Source: Flammula alnicola (Eukaryota > Basidiomycota > Agaricomycetes > Agaricales > Strophariaceae). From it: DNA of 64,000 nucleotides. The notes below the pieces were generated by a model. It made no database searches, was not told the origin of the DNA, and saw only the letters and a list, made by a program, of their open reading frames with translations. Positions within the stretch are counted from its first letter, which is position 1. The number at the start of each line of letters is the position of its first letter. This document shows, one piece after another, positions 27,290 to 38,272 of the stretch. The position numbers and the translations under genes were made by a program. The stretch is from assembly GCA_015499995.1 (NCBI GenBank), contig JADNRV010000046.1, positions 186,001 to 250,000 on the forward strand, in the 5' to 3' direction.

Positions 27290-27483
27290 AGCAATAATAC
27301 CCTTGTCTTATCTATGTTCTGTCGCAGCGATAATGAATTTCTTTTATTCGTCCAGCAAACCTTCGCCATAAAAATACAGTGAATGTGGGGGATCGTATAC
27401 AAATTGTGAAGATACGAGGATGAGCTAGATATTGAGCGCTAGACTGAGCAGGGGTGATTGGACAGAATTTTCCAATATCCCAT

Positions 27484-28810
27484 CTACTTCTTCCTGTTGC
27501 CCTGCATTGAGAGAATCTGAACGAGTCGGATGCTGTGAAATGGAAGTCAGATGTGTTTTCCAAGCGACGAACATGATGACTTGCAAGATGTTAATCATAT
27601 CGAGCTCAAGGCCGATGGATTCGTTGATGGGATCGGCCTTCATCAGCCCTTGTTCAGACATACGGGCATGTTTGAGGATCTTTTGGGTGCTATATAGTGA
27701 AATTTCAATGAGAATAGGTCGGAAATAGGCGACGGTTTTTAAACTCACTCGTAAAGCACAAAGCCACCGAAGACAGCAAGGCCACCATAGAGAGAAATAG
27801 CCTCGGTGATGGCAAGAGATCGGAGACCCATAGGAAGGACCATCGGAGCGAGAGAGCTTAGAGCGACAACTGTGACTCCTGCCAGAAGAGGGCCACCGAG
27901 ATTGAGGTATTTATCATTCCTGCGTTGTGCGAAATCAGACCTGTGGATATAGAATTCCTGATGAATACTTACGTTGCCGTTGCACCAACATATGAGATGG
28001 ATCCAACAATTCCGATGGTGTAAAGGGCTGCCTCGAGAGAAGAGCCGGACTAAAGAAAAATAGAGGACTCAAAGTGGCGGCCTGGCATGCATTGAAACCC
28101 TGCAGAACATATCTCAGTGCTAGAAATGACGCCAGAAAGGTCGGACTTACGAGCCAAAACAGATGCTTTTGAACAGTATTTTCAGGTGCAGTATACATGG
28201 TACCCATCATAGTACCAATACTTCCAACAAGGCTGACACCAAGAACAACCCCTTTGGATACCCTTCAGCACGCCTGCATCCTAAGTAATGTAGAAACAAG
28301 ACGCACAAGGATTTGCAGCCATGATCCTGAAAGCCACTCCAGAACGAAAAAGGCTACGGGCTGCCAAGGCAGTGAGGGCAAGTCCACCTCCAGTGTACTT
28401 GAAACTGTCATTCAATAAGGTCTTTTCTGAAATAGTAAGTGGATCCCGCGTGTCTCTGTTGAATATTGCATCAAGAGTGACAACAGCACCAGCCACGCCA
28501 GCCTAGGCAAAGGTAATGTATTTAGAGCCTTGCGTGCGAAACTTCCGATATACGGCAGACTTACAGCTGTAATTGCCAGTCGCTTCCACGAGAAAGATTG
28601 CGACTGCTGCACCATCGGTCTCGCCTCTGTCATAATTGAACGCGAACCCCTGAAGAGAGCCATTGGTGTTTGGAAGTTCGCTGCTCTCTTCTGAGACAGC
28701 TGAACGAGCCCATAGAATCGAGAACCGGTTGTCGGGGCTCTCCTGAATGACGAGGACAGAAATGTGGTGTTAACGAGTGGTCGAAACGACGATGGAGACA
28801 GACGCAGCAT
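27484..28810 (-). CDS. Bax inhibitor-1/GHITM-like mitochondrial membrane protein
   Basis: A fungal relative of animal GHITM/MICS1, an inner-mitochondrial-membrane protein tied to cristae organisation and ion exchange. The start MLRLSPSSFRPLVNTTF at 28810 opens a typical Arg/Ser-rich mitochondrial presequence; an in-frame upstream ATG would place it inside a longer leader. Membrane segments follow in separate exons (FKYTGGGLALTALAARSLF, GVVLGVSLVGSIGTMMG, HLFWLV, and a region with GLAVFGGFVLYDTQKILKHA). The LYDTQK motif and ADPINESIGLELDMINI are the family signature. The last intron (27533..27584) must start with GCAAGT, not GT; splicing there gives NIFIRLVQILSMQGNRKK and a stop at 27484, matching the conserved GNRKK end of the family. 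Reading through instead gives an unrelated 40-residue tail. Confidence 0.87.
27533..27584 (-). other. GC-AG intron in the GHITM-like gene
   Basis: A 52-nt intron with donor GCAAGT and acceptor CAG. It is required to join AACATCTT to CATCCG, which encodes NIFIRL of the conserved C-terminus. The last exon is 49 nt. Confidence 0.8.
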
Positions 28811-29210
28811 GGCGAACGGAACGGTTGTGGACAAAGAATGGAAAGTGGGCTTCAAGTTGTGTCTCGAGCCTTTATTTACATAGCTAAGCACGGAAAGCAC
28901 ACGTCATAATGAATTGCGTCTGCCGCCGGCAACTTTCAATCAAATAATTTGAAATTCGAATCAAGTCTACGTAAACAGTACTAGAAAATACTTGCAAGAT
29001 ATATACTTAAGAAACGCGTAAGTATGGCACATAGAACGGTTTCAAGTTTATAAGGATAGGCAACAAAAGGTCGTGATCGTCAACGAGGTCGTGACAAGGA
29101 AAAAAGAATCAGATGTTTAGTGTATGATGATTGATCACCGGAGGTTCGGTGAGTAATTTTGAGGGAAAGCAAACATCCCCGAGGCAGGCAAACAAGCCGC
29201 AAGGGTGTTA
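28811..29210. other. Intergenic, no supported feature
   Basis: This stretch holds the promoter of the GHITM-like gene and the 3' UTR of the RRM gene. No ORF or structure stands out. Confidence 0.4.
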
Positions 29211-32026
29211 TTATTGCTTTCCAGCGGCAGCCTGAGCAGCGGCTTGCGATTGCTATCGGCAGACCACCAATCAGTATTATGTCAGAAGATGGACAGTCAT
29301 GCGATACTCACGAGGTATGCCATCAACTGCTGGTATTGTGGATTGCCAGGAGGTGCACCAGGCGGGGGAGTACTCATTAAATGAGGTGGTGGTGGCGCCC
29401 CGTAGCTCTGACCTGGAGGTGGCGGCCGTTGTTGCTGTTGTTGTGCAGATTGTAGCAAGGCTAGAATGTTAGGTGGCAAGTTGGCCAGTGCAGGATTAGC
29501 AGGTGGAGCAGCAAGAGGTTGAGGAGTACTTGAAGGAGGCGGCGGCATTGAGGTATTATACGGATTCCAGGGCCTGGGTACGTAGCAGGTGGCGGCGGAG
29601 GTGGATAATAATGGGCGGGCCCAGGCGGCATTGCTGACATTGGGGGATTCCTGATTGGACAGGAGGAATAGGAGCTGCTGGGGAGGCGCCGCTGGTTGCT
29701 TCAGTGCTGCCAAAAGCTATAAACAACAATGAGGATGGATCACACCAAGATATTCAGTTAAGCTTACCTGCTGGACTTTACGCGCTTGTTCCAGCCGATC
29801 ATCAGTCGGCTATATCGAACTGTAAATATCGAGTTATGGGTGATTTAAAGAGAACTCACAGCAGCAGAAACAGGTGGAGGAGGTCCTGGTGGCATGCCAT
29901 ACACAGGAGGACCTCCGCCGTATCCACCGGTGGGCGGCGGTCCTCCATAACCACCACGAGGAGGGTTGTCGTATCTATCATTATATCCGCCAGATCTTCC
30001 TCCACGGCTAGAGTGGTCATCATCGTAGCGACCGCCGCCGCCGCCGCGCCCTCTGCTATAATCACGGTCCTGGCGACCATAATCACCTCCACCGCGGCGG
30101 TCGTAATCATCGTCCATACCCCGACCTCTCCCACCCCGGCCCCGGCCGCGACCCCTTCCACCGCGCATACCTCCTCGATCCTCCCATTCCCTGTTGCCAT
30201 CACTGTTCGTGATCTTTAGAAGACGAATATAACATATATTATGACATGTTGTTCGCTTACCGATGAGTACTAGATGTGGTTTCATCCCATGCGAATACAA
30301 TGTCCATCACTCCGTCTTGCAGCCCTTGGTGGCGGAGTCGGTCATGGGCTTCACCACAAGCCTGTAAAAACATTGGGATATAAGGAATGCTATAGCGAGG
30401 AAATATTTTCCGTACCCGTGTGTCATAGAATTCGACATATCGCGACCTATCGAAAATTTTAACTATTGTCACAAGAAAGTGTGAGGAATGCTTACTCAAT
30501 ACGATCCCCTACAGGCTTTACAGCCTTGACATCGCCAAATTGCTGGAATTTGCGTCGAACTTCGTTGTCGTCGATAGGTTGTCCTGAAGGTGAATTGCGC
30601 AGGGTAACCTGTAGTGTTCCTTGAAATTGCTGCCAAAGGATATATCACTAAATGATCCGATAGCCGAGCATGGGCACAATACCGACCTGATTCTTCTCGC
30701 GATCGTTTCCCTTCTGGTCATCACGCGGAAGAGAATAATGCACATCAATCTGACGAAAAAGGAGAATAATGGATGTTAGACTTTTACAGAGGTATATAAA
30801 GGTATTCCATGGCAGCTTACTGGTCGCCCACTGATTTCCGAACCTTGGAGACGATCTCTTGCCCTCTCAGCTGCCCGTAGGTCGAACTGGACAGCGACAG
30901 GAAAACACTCAGCAATCTCAAAAGTGCCCTCGCACAAAACTCACTCACGTAGGTGACGAAGACCATTCCTCTTGTTGATATTAAATCAAAAAATGTTTTG
31001 ATTTCACCATGCTCTTCGAATATTCGACGCACATCGTCACTTGGGGTTTCATACTAATGCATATATTAGCAAACTCAATTCACTTCCAATAAAAAAGAGC
31101 AAATGCAGGTATTAAACGACCGCAGAATTTGCGAAACTTAAAATCCAATGCAAGACTTGCCTTGATGTTGCGAATGAAAAGGTGCGGCAAGGCCTTTCGC
31201 GCTGAATGCGTTCTTCAATTATTGAGTCATGGACTTTATCATCTCTTTCCTTCCTGATGGGACGCCGTCGGTCTTCGTCGTCAAATGATCCTGGTCCGTC
31301 TAACACGGTGAATGGACACAAGTAAGAAACTTCACATCATAATGCACAGAAAATCAAGTAGAGATAGGACGTAGCATTGAGCAGGAGCACGCGGAACCGG
31401 CATCATTCAAGAGTCTCATGAACACTTCGACGTCAGCGGATTCGATGCTTAGCAACTTTCACCGATTTTCACGATTTCAAGTTATCCAGAGTGATGGGCC
31501 CCGTAGAACACATCACACAGCACTTCGCTGTTGTTACGGACAGAGTTGTTGAATGATAAGCAGAGAAAAACGTGCCAATATCCGCGTGCCTCAACTCGCG
31601 CAGAAACTGAGATGGACGAGGCTTCCCCTTTCCTAGTCTTAATCGTAGCGCACCTTCATATTTAGGGTAACCCTGGCTGTATCCTGCTGACTGGGGTGGG
31701 GGCGACGGAAAATGGGTGGGTGTTGAATCAGCATAAGGATTGCTTTGATAATATGACTGCTGTGGGCTGGGTGGGTGCTCATAATTACTGTAGCCACCCA
31801 TATCGCCTGGATGGTGTCCTTGATCATAAGGGCCATGATGGCTCATGCTTGCGTCATAGTTTCCGTATCCTGCTCGACCCCGGTTAAAGCCGCCTCTTCC
31901 TCTGAACGGGGGGCCGCCTCTATCTGGATACCGGTGGCCTCTATCTGTTCCTGGGCCAGGCGAATTGTTACCTCGACGGCCAGGCGAGTGTTCGAAGCTT
32001 GCATTGTAAGGATGGTGTCGATTCAT
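29211..32026 (-). CDS. RNA-binding protein with two Mei2-type RRMs and RGG/Pro/Gln-rich tail
   Basis: Start MNRHHPYNASFEHSP at 32026. The first exon is a disordered Gly/Arg/Tyr/Pro region (GGPPFRGRGGFNRGRAGYGN). RRM1 spans the exons at about 31050-30720: YETPSDDVRRIFEEHGEIKT, then RGMVFVTYFDLRAAERARE and RPIDVHYSLPRDDQ. RRM2 follows: NQGTLQVTLRNSP, EVRRKFQQFGDVKAVKPVGD and RYVEFYDTRACGEAHDRL. The spacing and the phrases FDLRAAERA and EFYDTRA are those of RRM1-RRM2 in Mei2-like proteins. The rest is a long RGG box (30170-29940) and a Pro/Gln-rich tail ending AAAGKQ. The C-terminal third RRM that defines Mei2 is absent. Likely roles are mRNA binding and granule formation; the exact function is unknown. 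Divergent from RAB5. Confidence 0.82.
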
Positions 32027-32335
32027 GATTCTCAAAGAGACTGATCAAGGAGGAGCGCAGTGACGTGGAGCAAATTGACTGGGAAGAAACAGCAAAAGGC
32101 GTCGACGGCTGACTGCAAAGAAATGCCCCGAATGACTGAAGCAGCTGTGAGCTCAAACTCAGGACTCAGGACAAGCAGAAGACGGGAGAACTGATAAGGA
32201 TGATAGTGGTGGTGAATGGGAGAAAGAAAATTGAAACCAGCTGAGAAATGGACGGCCGGAAGAAGCCGAGATACCCATTTGTGGTCAAGCTGCGGTGTGC
32301 GCATGCCTCCACACCCAACTCTTCATTTCACGACC
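32027..32335. promoter_or_regulatory. Shared divergent promoter region (RRM gene and RAB5)
   Basis: 309 bp between the two start codons in head-to-head orientation. I see no clear TATA box. Confidence 0.4.
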
Positions 32336-33347
32336 ATGTCCAAACAGTATCAATTCAAGCTCGTCCTCCTCGGTATGCGTATTCTAATCTGCTGTATACT
32401 TGTTACTCATTCCTCGGCAATATTAGGTGAATCCGCGGTTGGGAAATCAAGGTGGGTTTGACACGCTGCTACCACTACCGTGTCAACTGATACCTGGCAA
32501 GTCTGGTTCTGCGGTTTGTGAAGGACCAATTCGATGACTATCGCGAGAGTACCATTGGAGGTGAGCACAAACCATGCTTTACTACCGTCCAGGCGTCTAA
32601 TGCCTGTAGCCGCTTTCTTGACCCAAACGGTCACTCTGATGATCAAACGACCGTAAAGTTCGAGATATGGTGCGTTATGCTCGCCCTACCACCTGTTCCT
32701 AAAGCTAACGTATCTCAGGGATACCGCAGGGCAAGAGCGTTATAAGGCAAGTAATTTGGTCTCTTAACTCTTATGGTTATGGAGCTGACGTACAGTTGGC
32801 CTCCAGTCCCTCGTGCGTGACCCTATCTACCCATTCGTGAAACCACGCATCCTTATTCCATATTCCAGGCACCCATGTACTACCGGAATGCCAACTGCGC
32901 CGTCGTAGTATATGATATCACACAATCTGCATCGTTGGAGAAAGCTCGCACATGGATAAGAGAGCTACAACGTCAAGCTGACCCATCGATAGTCATTGCT
33001 TTATGCGGAAATAAACTGGATCTAGCTGCTCGACGTCAAGTATCTCAAGAGGAGGCGAAGAAGTACGCTGACGAGGAGGGGCTCATGTGGACAGAAACTA
33101 GCGCGAAGACTGGCGAGGGCGTCACAGAGATTTTCACTGCTATTGGTGAGTTGCCTTACCACGACGATGAATGCTGGATTATTTTATTGACGTGGATTAT
33201 TCTGACTTCTTAGCTCAGAAGCTACCGCTGACAGCGCCGAGTGCTACGCGGGCAGGTGCAGGACGAACAGGTGCAGGCGCAAGAACGGGAGTCGATCTCA
33301 ACAAGCAGGCCGGTACGCCAGGCCAGCCGGAGGCTTGCAACTGTTAG
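32336..33347 (+). CDS. RAB5: RAB5-type small GTPase with a one-base frameshift in this sequence
   Basis: Controls early endosome fusion. Exons are 32336..32372, 32427..32451, 32502..32560, 32610..32669, 32719..32746, 32807..32812, 32869..33145 and 33214..33347. Conserved parts are KLVLLGESAVGKSSLVLRF (P-loop), YRESTIGAAFLTQTVTL (switch I), [42 protein letters not shown] and the C-terminal double-Cys prenylation end ACNC. The fourth exon is 60 nt but needs 61: TVTL and DDQTTVKFEIW are in different frames at about 32635. With one base restored, the total would be 627 nt, 208 aa. As written, a stop follows soon after. The fifth intron starts GCAAGT and is followed by a 6-nt exon encoding SL. A sequencing error seems likelier than a pseudogene, because all other motifs are intact. 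Confidence 0.88.
32747..32812 (+). other. GC-AG intron (32747..32806) followed by a 6-nt microexon (32807..32812)
   Basis: The invariant Rab sequence [11 protein letters not shown] spans three exons here: ...ERYK ends at 32746, SL is TCCCTC at 32807-32812, and APMYY starts at 32869. The only donor after the Lys codon is GCAAGT, and the acceptor is CTCCAG. The following intron is 56 nt with GT..AG ends. Confidence 0.8.
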
Positions 33348-33672
33348 ATCCTCCATTGCTACGTACCCCCTGTGCATATTCCATCCAGTCCTACGACTCC
33401 TACCAGGACGCCGCATCTTGCTTACTTTCTTGTAACGTATTAGCATTCCTTCTGTCATGACTTTTCTTAACTTTTGGACCGTCTGGGATATACAATTCTA
33501 TTTCACTCTGAATTTCTTCAATTTCAGACTTGTCCACGCTGGTAGTTGGGGTGCGACAATACAGAATTCTATATATTCGATAACGATGCTGCGACTTAGA
33601 TTTAATTTACATATATTACAACTTCCTCGAGCTAGTTGGCGTTTGGAGCATCAAGCCTCAAACAATTGTGAG

Positions 33673-36145
33673 TCAGAAACCAGCTGCCTCTAGACCCTTC
33701 CTGATATCCGCATGCGCAAGTTCCGAGTGCTGAACCTCTTGACTCTTCGACCAAAACCAGTTTTGATCCCGCAGAACTCCCTCTCGAAGGTGACTTTCAA
33801 TGAAATTCATCGTCGATTCACCAGGGGCGATGCTGTATGTGCGGTTCTGAAATCTCAGCATGTTGGTGGTTATCTCATACCATCGCGCTCGTTGATAGAA
33901 GTAGATCCGACCATCAGCGTCCTGGTTGGCGAAATGTTCTTGTGCATGGATGATGTCGGTGAGGTACATTGTAATGAAAGGCACGCAAGGCCCCTCGACA
34001 TTCTGCAGCAACGACCGATAGCCGGCAAATCCACCATTGGGCTCGTTATGTCGAAGTAGAGCATCAAGGGTAGATCTACGACTGACATGCGCCCATGTCA
34101 GGTGAAGTCCTGTGATGGCTGTGCTCGAGAGGGCGATAATGATGGCGCTCATGGAAGCAAAGTTGTTCAGCAGACGGCATTTCTGTTTGGATATAAGCAT
34201 GTTTGGTGTCATGAATCCTAATTCACGTACCTCAGAAACTTTGATCCAAAAATCGACCGTACCTGCCCGCTTCCCAAGAATCTCGTTGTTCAAAATACTG
34301 CTTTTCACCCAAGACCCAAGTTTGTCGTGTGTGCTACAAAATTCCTGCAACTTGCAAACCGCCTCGCCAGTTTGGGTCTTCGCATACGCAAGGCACTCTT
34401 GGGGTGTCACCTTGGCGTACAAGGCATGTTCCAGAAGTGCGAGTTGCTCCGCGATGTCTGCTGGGTCGAGCTTTAGCAGGTCATTTTTATGGGCCTTGGA
34501 CTTCCTGGGTTTCTTGGGTGTTGCCGTCGTGGATAATTTATTCGGGACTGTGAATGTCTATAACAATGCCATGTCAGTGCTTGAGCTTAAAATATCAGGT
34601 CAGCATACCAAACGTTCGATGTTCTTTATGATTGCGTCGGCCTGCGTGTTATGCGGCGGTGTCCTGATGGTACTCAAAAAATTTGTCAACCGCTGAGAGA
34701 TGTGAGGTTCCTCTTCAAGTAGGCGATGGTCCTCTAGCCAGATACTGAAAATCTCGAGAATGCGGTGTTGTGTAGGTACTCTAAGATTGGCCTTCCAATC
34801 CTTATACTCGTTGTCTGCGAGCTTTTTATATGGCCCCATGTTGTACCGTTTAATGAGTGCCTCAAACAGCTCGTCAGCGGTCATGAATGTACGGAACGTC
34901 ATGAGGAAGACGTTTGTAAACGCGCTGCTTTCAGCTATTTCTGCGTCGGTGAGTCAGAAGCGACAGCGACAATGTAAATCTATTTATACTCACTAGTCAA
35001 GTCCGCAGGTCCCATATCCGTTGTCAACCGTTCGATCAAAGCCGGCAGAGTTGCAGTACGGATGTGGCCTTTGGTATCCTCGTCGATTTGAGCTGTGAGC
35101 TGTGGCTGCAGGTACGAAGGTCTGATATGGATAATAGTCTGTATTTGCCTGGCATCTGCGCTTCCCTTCCTCTTCGGCGGTTTGTTTTCTCGTGCACGCT
35201 TAGAAAGAGCCTCGAAGGATCCGGCAATGTCTGGACTAGCCAACTTTTCGATTTCCCTCGTATTCTTGGATTCGATGAGAGTAGACAATCGTGTTAGGGT
35301 CGAGTTATCCTCCACCATCACAGGTCGCCTTCGAATGCTGCGATTGATGGACAAGGAAGCCCCTTGACTTCGACTCGCATCGACGTTTGGAGAGGAAGCT
35401 GTATGTTTGAGTCTCTTTTCCGATGTGGGGGGTGGATGAGGCATGGGAGAAGTGGGAGACGGAGGTGGTTGGGGTCGGCATCGTGGGGAGTCCTTTGCCT
35501 TGGGATTAATGTTGTGGTCTCGTCTAGCATTTGGCTGAGCAATTTCTCTAGGATTGTGGTGAGGAGTCGATGGGGTATTTGCCTGCAAATCAAGAATTTA
35601 ATGAAGTAAATGCGACGTGGATAGAACATGCTTACTTTGTATTCTTCATATTCGGGTAAGGGGGAAGAAGTAGCAGAATCTGTGTCAAATAAAGGAGCGA
35701 TGCGAGAAACAGGCGCAGTGTTGTATAGCTGCTCGGCTTCGTATTCATAGACCCGAAACTCTTCACGTATGTTTCGCAGTCTCTCGACCATATCATCTGG
35801 CAAGCGGATCACATAAGCCTGAGGTATCCAGCCCACTACGGAGCCCTCCTTTCGCATGGCAGCCCACCAGCCGGTGTTGTCACATTTGATGATCTCCAGA
35901 ATCTCATTCTTGTTGAATGATAGTTGACCGGCCTCCTCTGAGGTGAAATCGAACACGCAGAGTACGGAGAACATGAAGGAATCGGAGACTCCGGTGGGTG
36001 GGCCGTAGTAGTCGTTTGTTTCAACTCTCATAGTAGAGAGAGAAGCTGATGATGGGGTATGTGGGGTAACGACCACTGTGTTAGATGTGTAGGAAGATGG
36101 CTTAATGTGGAGGTGATGCGCCGGCCGTGTCTGGGAAGTAGTCAT
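33673..36145 (-). CDS. SH3 domain-containing Ras guanine nucleotide exchange factor (Cdc25 type)
   Basis: Activates Ras-like GTPases by exchanging GDP for GTP. The first exon (35636..36145, 170 aa) begins MTTSQTRPAHHLHIKPSS. It contains one SH3 domain at about residues 58-112: SVLCVFDFTSEEAGQLSFNK, then NTGWWAAMRKEGSVVGWIP and QAYV. A basic, Pro/Ser-rich linker follows (35582 down to about 35000). The RasGEF N-terminal module is at about 34990-34600 (FLMTFRTFMTADELFEALIK, HRILEIFSIWLEDH). The catalytic CDC25 domain includes DPADIAEQLALLEHALYAKV, LNNFASMSAIIIALSS, IHAQEHFA and the end ADIRKGLEAAGF. Residues typical of the helical hairpin are present. In yeast the SH3-bearing relatives are Cdc25/Sdc25. 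The protein is likely cytosolic and membrane-recruited. Confidence 0.9.
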
Positions 36146-37004
36146 GTTATAGATATGAAGATTGCAAAGGTATCAGCAGTGCCCGCCCCACAGCCTCCAG
36201 AAGTCAAGAATCTTGAAGAAAGAAAAGATAGAGAGGAACCTTGGTCGGTAGCAATTGTCCGTTATATTGATGCCCGTGTCAGGGCGACCATCATCGCTCA
36301 TTTTGGCAAATCGTCAATTTCCTGAAGAAAGAACTTGGACGTCGTTCTTATAGACTAATCCCTTAAGCAATATTGTAGTCTGTAGAGTTGTACCTTCAGC
36401 TTTTTTGTCTCGCAACTTCTAACTCATTCAGGCTGTGCGGTATATTTCAAGTTTTCGCACATCATGGAAGCCACACATGGTCCACGACAGCAGACTACCT
36501 GGGACTATGGCTACATATAAGTTCAGCACATGGGTATCAGCAACTCTGAGGCTAAATACAATCGATATCAGAGTCGGACATCATTGTGGCAGTCTGGCAG
36601 AACAACTTGAACTTTGGCAGATATACGGTACCTATGATTACGTACATATGTAAATATATATGTCATGACCTTGCACAAAAACCGGAAGAATATAGATGTG
36701 CACTTTGCCTTCAAGGCGAGCAGCATTGCAGATTTATGTATGAAGCTCTATGAAGCTACGATTGCTCAGAGAGAAGAGATTTCGCTAAGTATAGTATAAG
36801 TCCCTACTATATAAGGAAGCCCTAAAACCTCGGCGCAAAATATTTGGCTCTGCTTGGACCTATTGACCAGCATCCTGCGCCTGCACAGCTATGCTGCATT
36901 TGTTCATCTTGATTCATCGAGTTAACCGCTCGCAAACTTGGAATACGTGAGTTGAAAGCAAGGAAATATAACCACGAAATGTTGACCGTCACACTTTGCA
37001 GAAT
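36146..37004. other. Divergent intergenic region between the RasGEF and IST1 genes
   Basis: About 860 bp. Short ORFs at 36159-36325 and 36435-36653 have no domain or splice support. AT-rich runs lie around 36650-36830. Confidence 0.45.
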
Positions 37005-38265
37005 ATGTCGATGTGGAATGCAGCCAAAGCAAAGGTGAGAGAATGTCGTGAGGTCGCTCAGAAGCTACGGACGGTCGAAGGCATGATCGCGGGGCCTCTC
37101 GCTGAACCAGGCAGCTAACGACACTCTTTGCACTTTCAGGTTCAACTTCGGTACCCACTATGCCACATATATGTGGACTGCGTGTTTATGTCTGTCCTGT
37201 CGTAGACTTTCTGTCCAACGGCTCCGCACTCTCCAGCAGAAGAAAGAGGCACAGGCCAAAGCATCTCGCCGCGATATCGCCACCTTGATCGAACGAGGTA
37301 AAATAGAGACTGCGCGTCTCAAGGTAGAGACGAGTATGTTATTCCACACATACCATATAACCATATTTCTCACTATTTTCTTTGCAGTCATCAATGAAGA
37401 TATCCACGTTGAGCTTTTGGAGTTAATGGAACTATATTGCGAGCTCCTGCTGGCGAGGTTTGGACTGCTTGACCAGAAGTAAGCAACGGCGATATTTATC
37501 TGATTATGCTGAAACACCTATTAGTACTCGAGAACCAGACCCTGGTAGGTCCCGTTGAAGGAACTTGTCTGCCGCTTGGCTGATCATCTAATGGACAGGC
37601 GTAATTGAGGGCGTCTCCTGCATCATTCACGCTGCCCCACGAACTGAACTCAAAGGTATGTATTCAACGTCATCTCAAGGCATCGTACTCTCATCTTCCG
37701 GACAGAGCTACATATCCTACGGGATATCCTCATGCACAAGTATGGACGTGAATTCTCCTTGGCAGTCATGGAAAACAAAGATGGATGTGTTAGCAAGCGT
37801 GTGAGCCTCTAGGTGATCATAATCTGCCTCGCGACTGCTGATGTGCATTCGAAGGTCATAAGCAAACTATCAGTTGAAACACCCCCACCAGCTCTGGTTG
37901 ACGCGTATCTCAGAGAAATCGCGAAGGCATATGGTGTTCCTTGGTCGATTCCGGGTGAACCAGACAGCCTGCAGTCTGCAGAGATAGAAGGTGAATTAAA
38001 GGTGAGCTTGGCAGGTATCGTTTAATACAATTTGCCAATACTGACCTGATATCCGCTTTCAGGAAATAACTGGAGAAGAGCCGAATGACGTAGAGAAGCC
38101 TGAAGATACCAAGGAAATGGGCACGCAAGCTACTTCCGTGTCACCTGAACCACCTGCATCTGATTCGAAGAAAGCACCGCGCCTGCCCCTTCACCATCCC
38201 CAGCTCCTGTCGAAGACGAATTTGAGCTCCTTGCCAAACGTTTCGCTCAACTCAAAAAACGTTAG
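37005..38265 (+). CDS. IST1: IST1, ESCRT-III-associated protein
   Basis: Regulates Vps4 and ESCRT-III in endosomal sorting and membrane scission. Exons are 37005..37034, 37140..37150, 37206..37333, 37388..37478, 37525..37544, 37599..37655, 37706..37800, 37855..38001 and 38063 onwards. The first eight sum to 579 nt, exactly in frame. The IST1 domain is clear: WNAAKAKVQLRLSVQRLRTL, QQKKEAQAKASRRDIATL, NEDIHVELLELMELYCELL, LLARFGLLDQNTREPDPGVI, APRTELKELHILRDILMHKY and EIAKAYGVPW. The conserved MIM-like C-terminus DEFELLAKRFAQLKKR with a TAG at 38263 lies in a different frame from the start of the last exon. One missing base near 38184, or an unusual GC-AG splice (38127..38176), would connect them. 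Otherwise the frame ends at 38272 with an unconserved tail. Exons of 11 and 20 nt are unusually small. Confidence 0.88.
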
Positions 38266-38272
38266 GAATTGA

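Noticed and set aside
29704..30219. 171-aa plus-strand ORF rich in Arg, Thr and Ala
   Set aside because: Antisense of the RGG box of the RRM gene, which has two clear RRMs in the other direction.
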